64,000 nt of DNA from Siniperca chuatsi. Lineage: Eukaryota; Chordata; Actinopteri; Centrarchiformes; Sinipercidae. Numbering within the stretch: the stretch's first letter is position 1; each line of letters opens with the position of its first letter. Under the pieces are notes generated by a model. That model ran no database searches, was not told where the DNA came from, and saw only the letters and a program-made list of their open reading frames with translations. The translations under genes were made by a program, and so were the position numbers. Shown piece after piece: positions 48,801 to 58,953 of this stretch. The stretch spans positions 1,262,665-1,326,664 of the forward strand of contig NC_058065.1 in NCBI RefSeq assembly GCF_020085105.1, in the 5' to 3' direction.

Positions 48801-51800
48801 GATGTTACAAAGTCCACCTCAGTTGATGTGCTGCTGACAAACCTCATCAGGGGGAACCTGCTTCCCTCTGCTCGCCTCTGGATAACCACACGACCTGCAG
48901 CAGCCAATCAGATCCCTCCTGGGTGTGTTGACATGGCGACAGAGGTCAGAGGGTTCACTGACCCACAGAAGGAGGAGTACTTCAGGAAGAGATTCAGAGA
49001 TGAGGATCAGGCCAGCAGAATCATCTCCCACATCAAGACATCACGAAGCCTCCACATCATGTGCCACATCCCAGTCTTCTGCTGGATCACTGCTACAGTT
49101 CTGGAGGAGGTGTTGAAGACCAGAGAGGGAGGAGAGCTGCCCAAGACCCTGACTGAGATGTACATCCACTTCCTGGTGGTTCAGTCCAAACTGAAGAGCA
49201 TCAAGTATGATGGAGGAGCTGAGACAGATCCACACTGGAGTCCAGAGAGCAGGAAGATGATTGAGTCTCTGGGAAAACTGGCTTTTGAGCAGCTGCAGAA
49301 AGGCAACCTGATCTTCTATGAATCAGACCTGACAGAGTGTGGCATCGATATCAGAGCAGCCTCAGTGTACTCAGGAGTGTTCACACAGATCTTTAGAGAG
49401 GAGAGAGGGCTGTACCAGGACAAGGTGTTCTGCTTCGTCCATCTGAGCGTTCAGGAGTTTCTGGCTGCTCTTCATGTCCATCTGACATTCATCAACTCTG
49501 GTGTCAATCTGCTGTCAGAAGAACAATCAACATCCCAGAAGTCTGAAACAAGAAAAGATGAATCTGCAGTGACACATCTCTACCAGAGTGCTGTGGACCA
49601 GGCCTTACAGAGTCCAAATGGACACTTGGACTTGTTCCTCCGCTTCCTCCTGGGACTTTCACTGCAGACCAATCAGACTCTCTTACGAGGCCTGCTGACA
49701 CAGACAGGAAGTGTCTCAAAGACCAGTCAGGAAACAGTCGAGTACATCAAGAAGAAGATCGAAGAGACTCCCTCTGCAGAGAAAAGCATCAATCTGTTCC
49801 ACTGTCTGAATGAACTGAATGATCGTTCTCTAGTGGATCAGATCCAACAGTCCCTGAGTTCAGGAAGTCTCTCCACAGATAAACTGTCTCCTGCTCAGTG
49901 GTCAGCTCTGGTCTTCATCTTACTGTCATCAGAAACAGATCTGGACGTGTTTGACCTGAAGAAATACTCTGCTTCAGAGGAGGCTCTTCTGAGGCTGCTG
50001 CCAGTGGTCAAAGCCTCCAACAAAGCTCTGTAAGTAGATACATAGTGGGGTTTATTCATCCTAAAATACTGTGCTATCATTCAACTGGAGAAAAAAATAA
50101 ATTACTTATTGTTTCCTTACTGTTGTCTCTCCAGACTGAGTGGCTGTAACCTCTCAGAGAGAAGCTGTGAAGCTCTGTCCTCGGTTCTCAGCTCCCAGTC
50201 CTCTAGTCTGAGAGAGCTGGACCTGAGTAACAACAACCTGCAGGATTCAGGAGTGAAGCTGCTGTCTGCTGGACTGGAGAGTCCACATTGTAAACTGGAA
50301 ACTCTCAGGTCAGATTAAGTCACAGTTTGTCTTATTATTTAAGTTACTTCTCTAAATTTCAAGCTCCACTTAATTTCACAGAGCTGTTAGCATGGCTGTA
50401 TCTCTTTAACATTTAGATTCCAATGTCATGGTTACTGTTGAATCCCTGATTCAGTCACTGTATTTATTTATTCATTTATTTGGAGAGTCTCCTCTTGTAT
50501 CTGACGGACGCAGCAGGACCCTCAGATGATCTGCCATGTGTGTTGTTTTGTGTGTTTGCAGGCTGTCAGGCTGTCTGATCACAGAGGAAGGCTGTGCTTC
50601 TCTGGCCTCAGCTCTGAGCTCCAACCCCTCCCATCTGAGAGAGCTGGACCTGAGCTACAATCATCCAGGAGACTCAGGAGTGAAGCTGCTGTCTGCTGGA
50701 CTGGAGGATCCACACTGGAGACTGGACACTCTCAGGTATGAAGAGGCCTGCTGCAGCCACAGACAGTCAGTCTGATAGAAGAGGTCTTTTTGGTTAAAGG
50801 TGGATATGAGAGTTATATGAACAATCACACATGTAGGAAGCCTTTTTCCTTTGCTCAGAACAGAAACACTGGTTGAACATAAACAGGAGATATTTGTGTA
50901 GGAGGTCTCCAAGGAGAACATCTCCAGGAACAAACATGATAATTGCCTGTTGGTAATAATTTACGCAGTTTGGACAGATGCATGTTAAAGGAACCTTCTG
51001 TCAGTTTGAGGAATACAGTTTTTTGCCCTCTTACCCGATTCATCTCAGTACAGAGAGAGGTCCAGGACATGGTTATAATAATAAAAAAATAATAATAATG
51101 ATAATCTTCATTTATTTAGCATATCCATATTCATCCATATGACAAACTCCATCACAAAGGCAGCAAAAGAAAACACACAAGTCATAAAACCATCTGGTTT
51201 TAAAAGAAAACATAAAAAACAAGAAAAACATCTTTAACTAAGTAAAAGACAGTTTAAAGAAAATGAAAACTAGTAAAATCAGGAAAGGCTCTCGAAATAA
51301 CGTATGTTTTAAGAAGGGACTTGAAAGAGATCACTGACTCAGCCGACCTGATTTAAAAGTAATCAGTGAAATCTTAAAATCTATTCTGAAACATACTGGG
51401 AGCCAGTGTAAAGAGGCTGAAACTGGAGTTATGTGATCAGGTTTCTCGGTTCTGGTTAAAAGCCTGGCAGCTGAGTTCTGTCCAGTCTGGAGTCGATCAG
51501 TAGATTTTTGGTTTCGGCAAGTAAAAAGGCTGTTGCAGTAATCCAGGCGTGATGAGATGAAGGATGAACTGGCCCGCTGCAGGGAGTCCGGTCAGAACTT
51601 AACCAGAGATGTCTGACGATCCAGGAATGTTTGTTGAGAAACCAGATGAATGACAAATTGAACATGAAGTTGAATGTGGTTCTGAAATATAAGCAAATAA
51701 TACAGAAAGTACATTAATAAGCATCAGTATAATTACACCATTACACAGGCCGCAGTCTATCAGTGTACGTAGAATTTACATTGCTCTACAGGCAACAGAT

Positions 51801-53893
51801 CGGCATTTGACCATCAATGTTACCACTAGCATTATTTACCGAAGCTGTTGTGGCTGCCAGCGTACAGAACAATATAAACAAGAGTTCCCTTCATTTCCAT
51901 GTAATAAAGGCTGAGGTAGAACTGGCATAGACGGCATGCTAACATAATGCACATTAACACAAACAACATTTTGCTGTTAATCCTCTTCATCTGTTCAAAT
52001 GAACACAAAACATGAAAAACATTCAGCTTTGTTCTCAAACGGTTATTTAAAAGAAGCTGTCTAACAGGGTGGAATCACCACTGTGGGTTTTCCACGAAGG
52101 CAAACACACTCTCTCACATCTGTATCCGATCATTTGGACTGCAGAATGTTTTTCATGATGTTTCCTCTGGTGGGAGCAGCAGGAAGGAAACACACCTCCA
52201 AGCGATAGACCCCTCCGCTTCACGTCCAGCTCGCCAAACGCTGTCTGAGCTTATTTGACGACGGTGACCACATGACCCTAATACATGAAAGAGCGTGGCC
52301 TATAAAATAATCAAAGAATAGTTTGATTGTTTTATAGTTTTCTGGCTTATAGTTCTTGTGGAAGTGGATTACTTCAAACACATCAACAAAAAAAAGGTCA
52401 GTAAAGTAAAAAAAGTATATTTAATGAGCGTTATTCTGTGTTTATGTGATAAAGAAGACCTTGATCTATAATTGAAGCCATTTGTTCTAAATATTTGACG
52501 CGTTTCAAAGAAAATATGAGGAAGTAATTCATGGGGACAGAAATGTTGCTGCATAACAAGAAGGACCCAGGTGGGAGAGCAGGAGAGGGATCGAAGACTG
52601 AAGCAGCTGAGAATATAAGGATTCAAATAAGGAAAAGACTTGACGAAGCCAGATTTAATGCTGACAGAGATTTCTATGACAGTTTGTCTGTTTTTCCTTT
52701 TTTACGTGGAGAACTGAAGTGCTGAGCGCTGCAGGGCCCCAGTACAGCTGGTTAATAACAGCTGGCCTCCACAGCTTCAGGTCCTCCCTCTCCTTTGCAG
52801 CAGCATCCAAAGTTTCCTGTAGACCGCTTTCACAGCAGAAACACAATGTTCAAAAAGAAAACGTCATTACAGCAACAGCCGACCTGAAGGGAACTACCGA
52901 CAGCCCTGTGAGAGGAGTTCATTCAGTTATCTGTTCATGACTGAGCTCATAGTGTTGGGTTGTACAGGACTGCATCACACTGAGAGCTGTTTCTAAGGTT
53001 TTGTGATCCAAAAAGATCCAAATTAAAATAAAGAATTGTCTTTTTACTCAATAATACCAAATGTGGTCGCACATATTTGGGTGAACCACACATGTCTGCG
53101 TGCTGAAAGAGGACGTGCTGGTCTGACCCCCCTCCTCCTTTCAGGGTGGAGCCCGGTGGAGTCCGATGGCTGAGACCAGGTCTGAGGAAGTGTAAGTGTG
53201 TTTTTACTTTGATTCATGAAAACAAAGCAGCACACATTCAGCCATCTTCAAACTGTGACATCACTCATTCACGTCTCTGATGTCGTCATCAAACAGATGA
53301 TAGATTAATAACTGCAGCTGTGTTGTGTCTCGTTCTCTCCATCAGATTCCTGTGAACTCACACTCGACACAAACACAGTGAACAGTAGGATCAAACTGTC
53401 TGACGACAACAGGAAGGCGACACATGTGGAGGAGGATCAGCCATATCCTGATCATCCAGACAGGTTTGACTGCTGGGAACAGCTGCTGTGTAGAAATGGT
53501 CTGACTGGTCGCTGTTACTGGGAGGTCAAGTGGAGAGGAAGGGTATTTATATCAGTGAGTTACAGAGAAATCAGCAGGAGAGGAGGCAGTGAAGACTGTT
53601 TGTTTGGATTGAATGATCAGTCCTGGAGACTGAGCTGCTCTGTTGTTGGTTACTCTGTCTGGCACAATAACAGAGGAACATCCATCTCCTCCTCCTCCTC
53701 CTCCTCCTCCTCTGGTAGAGTAGCAGTGTATGTGGACTGTCCTGCTGGCACTCTGTCCTTCTACAGAGTCTCCTCTGACACACTGATCCACCTCCACACC
53801 TTCAACACCACATTCACTGAACCTCTTTATCCTGGCTTTGGGTTTGGGTTCTGGTCCTGGTCTGGTTCCTCAGTGTCTCTGTGTTCTCTGTAG
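45823..53893 (+). CDS. NLR copy D: NLRC3-like NACHT-LRR-B30.2 gene
   Basis: Exons inferred: 45781-45909 (ATG 45823), 46022-46159, 46369-46479, 47646-47724, 47887-48115, 48226-50029, 50135-50308, 50562-50735, 53145-53191 and 53346-53893. From exon 2 to the TAG at 53891-53893 all phases join and no stop interrupts. The first exon reads GAGGAGGAGCCCCTCCTC where the sister copies have one more G and one more C. This 2-nt loss brings a TAA at 45862-45864. So either the true start differs (for example the intact first exon at 38580), the sequence has an error, or the gene is newly broken. AATAAA sites lie at 54035 and 54649. The family role is cytosolic sensing; this is the best-preserved copy. Confidence 0.82.
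46022..46479 (+). CDS. NLR copy D, N-terminal repeat exons 2 and 3
   Basis: Exon 46022-46159 (138 nt) and exon 46369-46479 (111 nt) each code a [13 protein letters not shown] unit and end in phase 2. The first ends PSAGKR; the second ends with a GTAAGT donor. They correspond to the modular N-terminal repeats of fish NLR-C proteins and match those of copies B and C. Confidence 0.78.
47646..48115 (+). CDS. NLR copy D, exons 4 and 5 (helical pre-FISNA region)
   Basis: Exon 47646-47724 (79 nt) codes [18 protein letters not shown]. Exon 47887-48115 (229 nt) codes [20 protein letters not shown], an acidic run and [16 protein letters not shown]. Lengths and phases equal those in copy C. Confidence 0.8.
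48226..50029 (+). CDS. NLR copy D, FISNA-NACHT exon (intact)
   Basis: This 1804-nt exon is open throughout. FISNA begins [20 protein letters not shown]. Walker A GVAGIGKT is at 48516-48539, Walker [11 protein letters not shown] at about 48737-48764, [15 protein letters not shown] follows, and [18 protein letters not shown] marks the end of the NACHT-associated region. Copy D differs from copy C mainly in the stretch 49500-49580 ([17 protein letters not shown] against [17 protein letters not shown]), which is also the most divergent part in copy B. Confidence 0.92.
50135..50735 (+). CDS. NLR copy D, two LRR exons (50135-50308, 50562-50735)
   Basis: Two 174-nt phase 2-2 exons with [20 protein letters not shown] and [20 protein letters not shown], each with LRELDLS and [11 protein letters not shown] cores. 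Same order as in copies A and C. Confidence 0.88.
50736..53144 (+). other. Intron of NLR copy D between LRR and linker exon
   Basis: The 51075-51650 stretch is a longer version of the minus-strand retroelement whose tail is seen at 1279 and 27143; its GGAGCCAGTGTAAAGAGGCT and AATCCAGGCGTGATGAGATG are typical of a widespread teleost element. 51960-52990 matches the shared intron block of A and C, with the 64-codon ORF at 52531-52725. The 19-bp G-rich repeat is absent. No gene is supported. Confidence 0.6.
53145..53893 (+). CDS. NLR copy D, linker exon and PRY/SPRY (B30.2) exon (intact)
   Basis: Linker 53145-53191 ([15 protein letters not shown]) joins to 53346-53893, which carries PRY ([17 protein letters not shown]) and SPRY motifs ([50 protein letters not shown]). 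The TCC run codes for about 10 serines and keeps the frame. Stop TAG at 53891-53893. Confidence 0.9.
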
Positions 53894-55217
53894 GAGGGAG
53901 AGTCTCCTCCTGTTAGAGAAACACATCAGTTGAGTCTGTACAGGATCACAGCTACAGAAATCTTTCAGGTTATTGTCATAAATTCATCAATGAACTCAAA
54001 GTGATTTTCAAAGTTTCTCCATCTAACAGCTGGAAATAAAGCCCAACATTTTCATGCTCACGGTTGTTTTCTTGGATTAACGACATTTAAAAAGGAAGAA
54101 GTCACATTTGGCATCATCATGAAAACTGAGCTGATCCTAAAGACTGTTATTATATTTGGTCAATTATTTTCACTTTCCTTTCATTTCTGAAGCTCATGAA
54201 GAAGAAAAGATTGTTAAATATGACCATTAATCTTCTCTCTGGAAACGTCTAGTATTTATTTCTGTAATATGGTTTTTGTATGGCGTTGCCGGGGGAACCG
54301 CTGCCTTCATCAACACTGATCTAAGAAAATATGAAACCTGCTGAAAACAAAAAGGTTAGTTTGTAATATGAGACCACCATAACAACCAGTCACATTGAGT
54401 GTGTACCATTAGTGTCGTCACGGTAACAGCAGCAGTGATCGACAGGTTGTGGAAGTTGCTGATGGTTGCCACAGCGATGAAGGTGATTTCAGGCTGTCAT
54501 GTGACCTCTGAAGCGAAGACAGGCTTTCCACTGTAAACTTGTTCCACTTCCAGTCCTTTAAAGATGGCCGCTCTGATCATTAAATGGTGGAAATGCTGTT
54601 GACTTGTTCCTTCTGTCACGTGTTGTTTTGAATTCTGGCTCTTGTTCCAATAAAAGCAGAACGTTACTGTGAGTGTGTTTGTTGTCTTTCTCAGGTCAGG
54701 ACCACTGACATGATATTATATAATATAATATTGAGGTAGACTGGTGTGCAGTAGTGATACAATTAATACATTGTCATGTAAACAGGTTGTGCAATAATGT
54801 AAAAACTTATTTTTGTATCTCTGCAGAGAGAAACTGAACAAATATCTTGTAAACAACTTGATTCTTTACACAGATGTAGATCTGTTTTCAAAGTATTTAA
54901 AGACGAACTGTCATCTTTTTAAAATCCTCGACACATGAACAGGAAGAAGTGATTAAAACTACACAACGCCCTGGAGATGTATTTTAAGTCCTCCTTCTTT
55001 AACACCTTCAGTAGACACATCACTTACTTTGATTATTTTACTTCCTGTGGCAGTCACTGTTCTCACTACTGGTTTTATTCTGAAATTGGAGAGGGCTTCC
55101 TGTCAGAACAGCCTCTGCTGCTATTATTTTGAAACTCCCACCGGATCTCCAGGTGTCGTTTATATGTCGTCCACTTCCGGACTCTCACCGACTGTCCTTC
55201 AGACAGTGAGCCCGACC
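53894..55217 (+). other. 3' flank of copy D and CREG1 promoter region
   Basis: About 510 bp at 54013-54524 is present here but absent after A, B and C; it holds an AATAAA at 54035. The shared AATAAA is at 54649. 54885-55217 is the CREG1 upstream region, with ACTTCCGG at 55173-55180, an ETS-type box common in TATA-less promoters, about 40 bp before the ATG. Confidence 0.6.
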
Positions 55218-58200
55218 ATGAGCGCTCTTCTGCGGGCTGCGCGTGTGCTCCTCCTCGGCCTCCTCTGGGTCTCCCTCTCCCCGTCCTCCTCCTGCCGGGT
55301 CCGGATCCCGCCTCACGACCAGGTGGCCCGGGTCGCCCGCTTCGTCGCCCACCAGTGTGACTGGGCCTCCATGGCCACCATCTCCAGCCACAAGCCCGTG
55401 GTGGGACAGCCGTTCTCCAACGCCTTCTCGGTCAGCGACGGGCCGGAGGGCTCCAGCTCCGGGGTGCCCTACATGTACCTGACCCGGATGGAGATCTCCG
55501 TGCAGGACCTGGAGGTAAGCTTCCAGTAGTCCATCTTACTGTTTGTAGTGTTTAAAAGTATCCTAAAGAAAGCAACAGAGACTTTTAAGGTCAAACAGTG
55601 ATCTCCTGTAGTATCTATACAAAACTCCCATAGGGATTGTTAGTGTTTAAAGTATCAAAGACCTCAGTGCAAATTATTAAAACTGTTGTTAACAAGTTAG
55701 ACTAGAAACAGTACCATACAATACTTCTAAAGGGATTCATAGTATTTTAAGTAACATAGACTTTACTAACAACTATAGAGGCTTCCATGAATATTGTTTA
55801 ATATTTTTTCTTATTATTTTAGTTCCACAGCTTTATATCAGTGTCTGCAGTGTTCACAACTATTACAAATAAAGTTTCATAAACATTTAAATACCTCCAG
55901 TGGTAGTTCTTTAACAGTGATATGGGAGTTGTAGCGTTCAAAAAATTATCATAGACTTTTGTTATTTTAGTAATAACACAGTTACAAAACCTAAATCTGT
56001 GATTCAGATTTTGCAGATTGTGACTTTTTGGTACTTTTGTTCTTATTGTTGTGTTTAAGAGTCGCTTTTATGTTGTGCGTTTGGTCACATTATTAGAAAC
56101 GTGCAGTTTAGGATTTATGCAACAGCAGAGGCTCCGCCATGACTCAGCAGTTCCTTCACAGAGTGACTCAGCAGTTAAAGTCAAATGTCAGAGCCAGGAA
56201 GTCATGTGACAGGAATCCACTGAGTGACGAACGCAGCAGAAACGTACAGACAGTGAAACGTTTTATTAGTCTGTTGATGTCAGACCAATAAAACCAAAGT
56301 CAGGTGATGTAATTAGTGTCATTTCAAGTGTGAAAACTGAGTAGATGTCAGTTGAAGTGTCCGGTGAAAGGAGATGCAGCGGCGGCTTCAGTGTACAGCG
56401 GTGTGAAAAAGTGTTTGCCCGCTTCCTGATTTCTTATTTTTTTGCATGTTTGTCACTTAAATGTTTCAGATCATCAAACAAATTTAAATATTAGTCAAAG
56501 ATAACACAAGTAAACACAAAATGCAGTTTTTAAATGAAGGTTGTTATTAAGGGAAAACAAAATCCAAACCTACATGGCCCCGTGTGAAAAAGTGATTGCC
56601 CCCTAAACCTAATAACTGGTTGGGCCACCCTTAGCAGCAACAACTGCAATCAGGCGTTTGCGATAACTTGCAGTTTTTAAAATTTCAAAAAAATCTTGCT
56701 GGCCTGTTTGTGGAGGGCAGTCTGAAGATGCATTCTTATTGTTGTGTTTAAAAGTCGCTTTCATGTTGTGCGTTTGGTCACATTATCAGAAACGTGCAGT
56801 TTAGGATTTATGCAACAGCAGAGGCTCTGCCATGACTCAGCAGTTCCTTCACAGAGCGACTCAGCAGTTAAAGTCACATGTCAGAGCCAGGAAGTCATGT
56901 GACAGGAAGCCAAAAACAAACAAACAAACAAACAAAATCCAAACCTACATGGCCCAGTGTGAAAAAGTGATTCCCCCCCTAAACCTAATAACTGGTTGCT
57001 CCACCCTTAGCAGCAACAACTGCAATCAAGCGTTTGCGATAACTTGCAATGAGTCTTTTACAGCACTGTGGAGGAATTTTGGCCCACTCATCTTTGCAGA
57101 ATTGTTGTAATTCAGCCACATTGGAGGGTTTTCAAGCATGAACTGCCCTTTTAAGGTCATGCCACAGCATCTCAATAGGATTCAGGTCAGGACTTTGACT
57201 AAGCCGCTCCAAAGTCGTCATTTTGTTCTTCTTCTTCGTCTGTCAGCCTCACTAGAGTGCTGTATCAAATTCACATCTGAATCCATATAAGGTTCGGCTA
57301 TTATGCAACAGATGTTGTTAATGTTCCCTTAATAAGAGATGAATGGAAGTGCTGAAAGGAGCTGAAGTGCAGTAAAATCTGTCTGCCTGCAGGTGAACCC
57401 TCAGGCGTCTCTGTCCATGTCTCTGGCTCAGACTGATTACTGCAGACAGCAGGGCTTCGACCCTCAGAGTCCTCTCTGCGCTCACATCATCCTGTCTGGA
57501 TCTGTGATGGAGGTACACGCACACACACACACACACACACACCTGTGTATCCAGGTGGTGAAGTCGGAGCAGTCACATGACCCTCCCCTCCCTCCTCTTG
57601 TCCAGGTGAACGGCACGGAGGCGGACTTTGCTAAGAAAGCTCTGTTCAGTCGACATCCGGAGATGATCGACTGGCCGTCTGATCACAACTGGTTCTTCGC
57701 CAAGTTCAACATCACACAGGTACCAGTACTACTACTGCAACTATGAAGTACCGCTGCTGCTAATACTACTACTACTACTGCAACTATGAAGTACCGCTGC
57801 TGCTAATACTACTACTACTACTGCAACTATGAAGTACCGCTGCTGCTAATACTACTACTACTACTGCAACTATGAAGTACCGCTGCTGCTAATACTACTA
57901 CTGCTACTGCAACCATGAAGCACCGCTGCTGCTAATACTACTACTACTACTGCAACATGAAGTACCGCTGCTGCTAATACTACTACTACTACTGCAGCTC
58001 TGAAGTACTGCTGCTGCTAATACTACTACTACTACTGCAGCTATGAAGTACTGCTGCTGCTAATACTACTACTACTACTGCAGCTATGAAGTGCCGCTGC
58101 TGCTAATACTACTACTACTACTGCAACTATGAAGTGCCGCTGCTGCTAATACTACTACTACTACTACTGCAACTATGAAGTACCGCTGCTGCTAATACTA

Positions 58201-58953
58201 CTACTGGTAGTGCTTATATTGTTACTGCTAATACTGCTACAGCTATAACTACTGCTACGACTAATAATACTGCCTCTACAGCTACTGCTATTGTTACAAC
58301 TGCTAATACAGCTATGGCTAATGCTAGCGCCCCTGCTACTACAGCTGCTACTGATACTTCAACTACTGCTAGTGCTACTTTAACTAGTGCGCTAAGTCTG
58401 CTGCTACTACCACTGTTAACTAGTACTAGTGCTTATGTTGTTACTGCTAGTGCCACTGTTGGTAGTGCTGTTGCACCACAAGTATTGCAAATTCTACTAT
58501 TGCTACTACTGAAACTACTAATGCAGATGTTACTGATAATGCTAGTACTGCTGTAACTGCTACTGTTACTACAAGTACTATTACTAGCAATGCTACTTCT
58601 AGCTCTGCTACTGCTCTCAATGCTACTGCTAATACTGCTACTGCTAACACTGCACCTACAACTACAAATACTACTGCCACTGCTAGTACTGTTACCACTA
58701 CTACAACTACTGCTGCTGTTGCTATAAGTACTATTACCATGCTACATTACTGCTCCTGCTTTTACCACTGCGTTCGCTGCTACTACAACACTACTTTGAG
58801 CATTTAATCAGCCAATCAGAGGGCAGGGAGTCTCGTTAACGTCCGTGTTCCTCCTCCATGTCTCAGGTGTGGGTGTTGGATTATTTTGGCGGGGTGAAGA
58901 CCGTCACTCCGGAGGAATACTTCCAGGCAACGCCGCACAGGAAGCACCACTGA
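55218..58953 (+). CDS. creg1: CREG1, cellular repressor of E1A-stimulated genes 1 (four exons, complete)
   Basis: Exons 55218-55514 (99 codons), 57393-57512 (40), 57606-57719 (38) and 58867-58953 (28 plus TGA) are all phase 0 and give 205 residues, close to the family length of about 220. CREG1 is a secreted and lysosomal glycoprotein with a flavin-reductase-like split-barrel fold, linked to differentiation and endolysosome function. The N-terminus is a signal peptide (LLLGLLWVSLSPSSSC). Family landmarks are VARVARFVAH, MATISSH, GVPYMYLTRMEISVQDLE, QGFDPQSPLCAHIILSG, RHPEMIDWPSDHNWFFAKFN and VWVLDYFGGVKTVTPEEYF. Potential N-glycosylation sites are NGT and NIT in exon 3. This is the functional parent of the exon-1 relics at 6181 and 31709. 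Confidence 0.95.
55515..57392 (+). other. CREG1 intron 1 with internal duplication of a teleost repeat
   Basis: 56038-56228 recurs at 56733-56910, and 56565-56685 recurs at 56935-57050. The repeated part reads CGTGTGAAAAAGTGATTGCC and TAATAACTGGTTGGGCCACC, a widespread teleost transposon-like repeat, incomplete here. No coding sequence. Confidence 0.65.
57515..57541. repeat. (CA)n microsatellite in CREG1 intron 2
   Basis: A run of about 12 CA units immediately after the exon-2 donor, within an intron of only 93 nt. Confidence 0.85.
57737..58205. repeat. 43-bp minisatellite in CREG1 intron 3
   Basis: About 11 direct units of 43 bp, each beginning GCAACTATGAAGTACCGCTG and ending in a (TAC)n run; starts at 57737, 57780 and 57823 show the exact period. 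Small differences exist between units (for example GCAACCATGAAGCACC near 57910). Confidence 0.92.
58206..58790. repeat. Degenerate trinucleotide tract (ACT/GCT) in CREG1 intron 3
   Basis: An uninterrupted trinucleotide-biased tract of ACT, GCT and GTT words that continues the minisatellite in decayed form. It makes spurious long open frames on both strands, none of them coding. Confidence 0.8.

Noticed and set aside
57100..57400. Possible extra CREG1 exon near 57240
   Set aside because: The four exons found already give a complete CREG1 of normal length with matching phases.
58314..58740. Open frames of 80 and 97 codons on both strands in CREG1 intron 3
   Set aside because: They come from the trinucleotide tract, which lacks stops by composition, and consist of Ala, Thr, Leu and Val runs.
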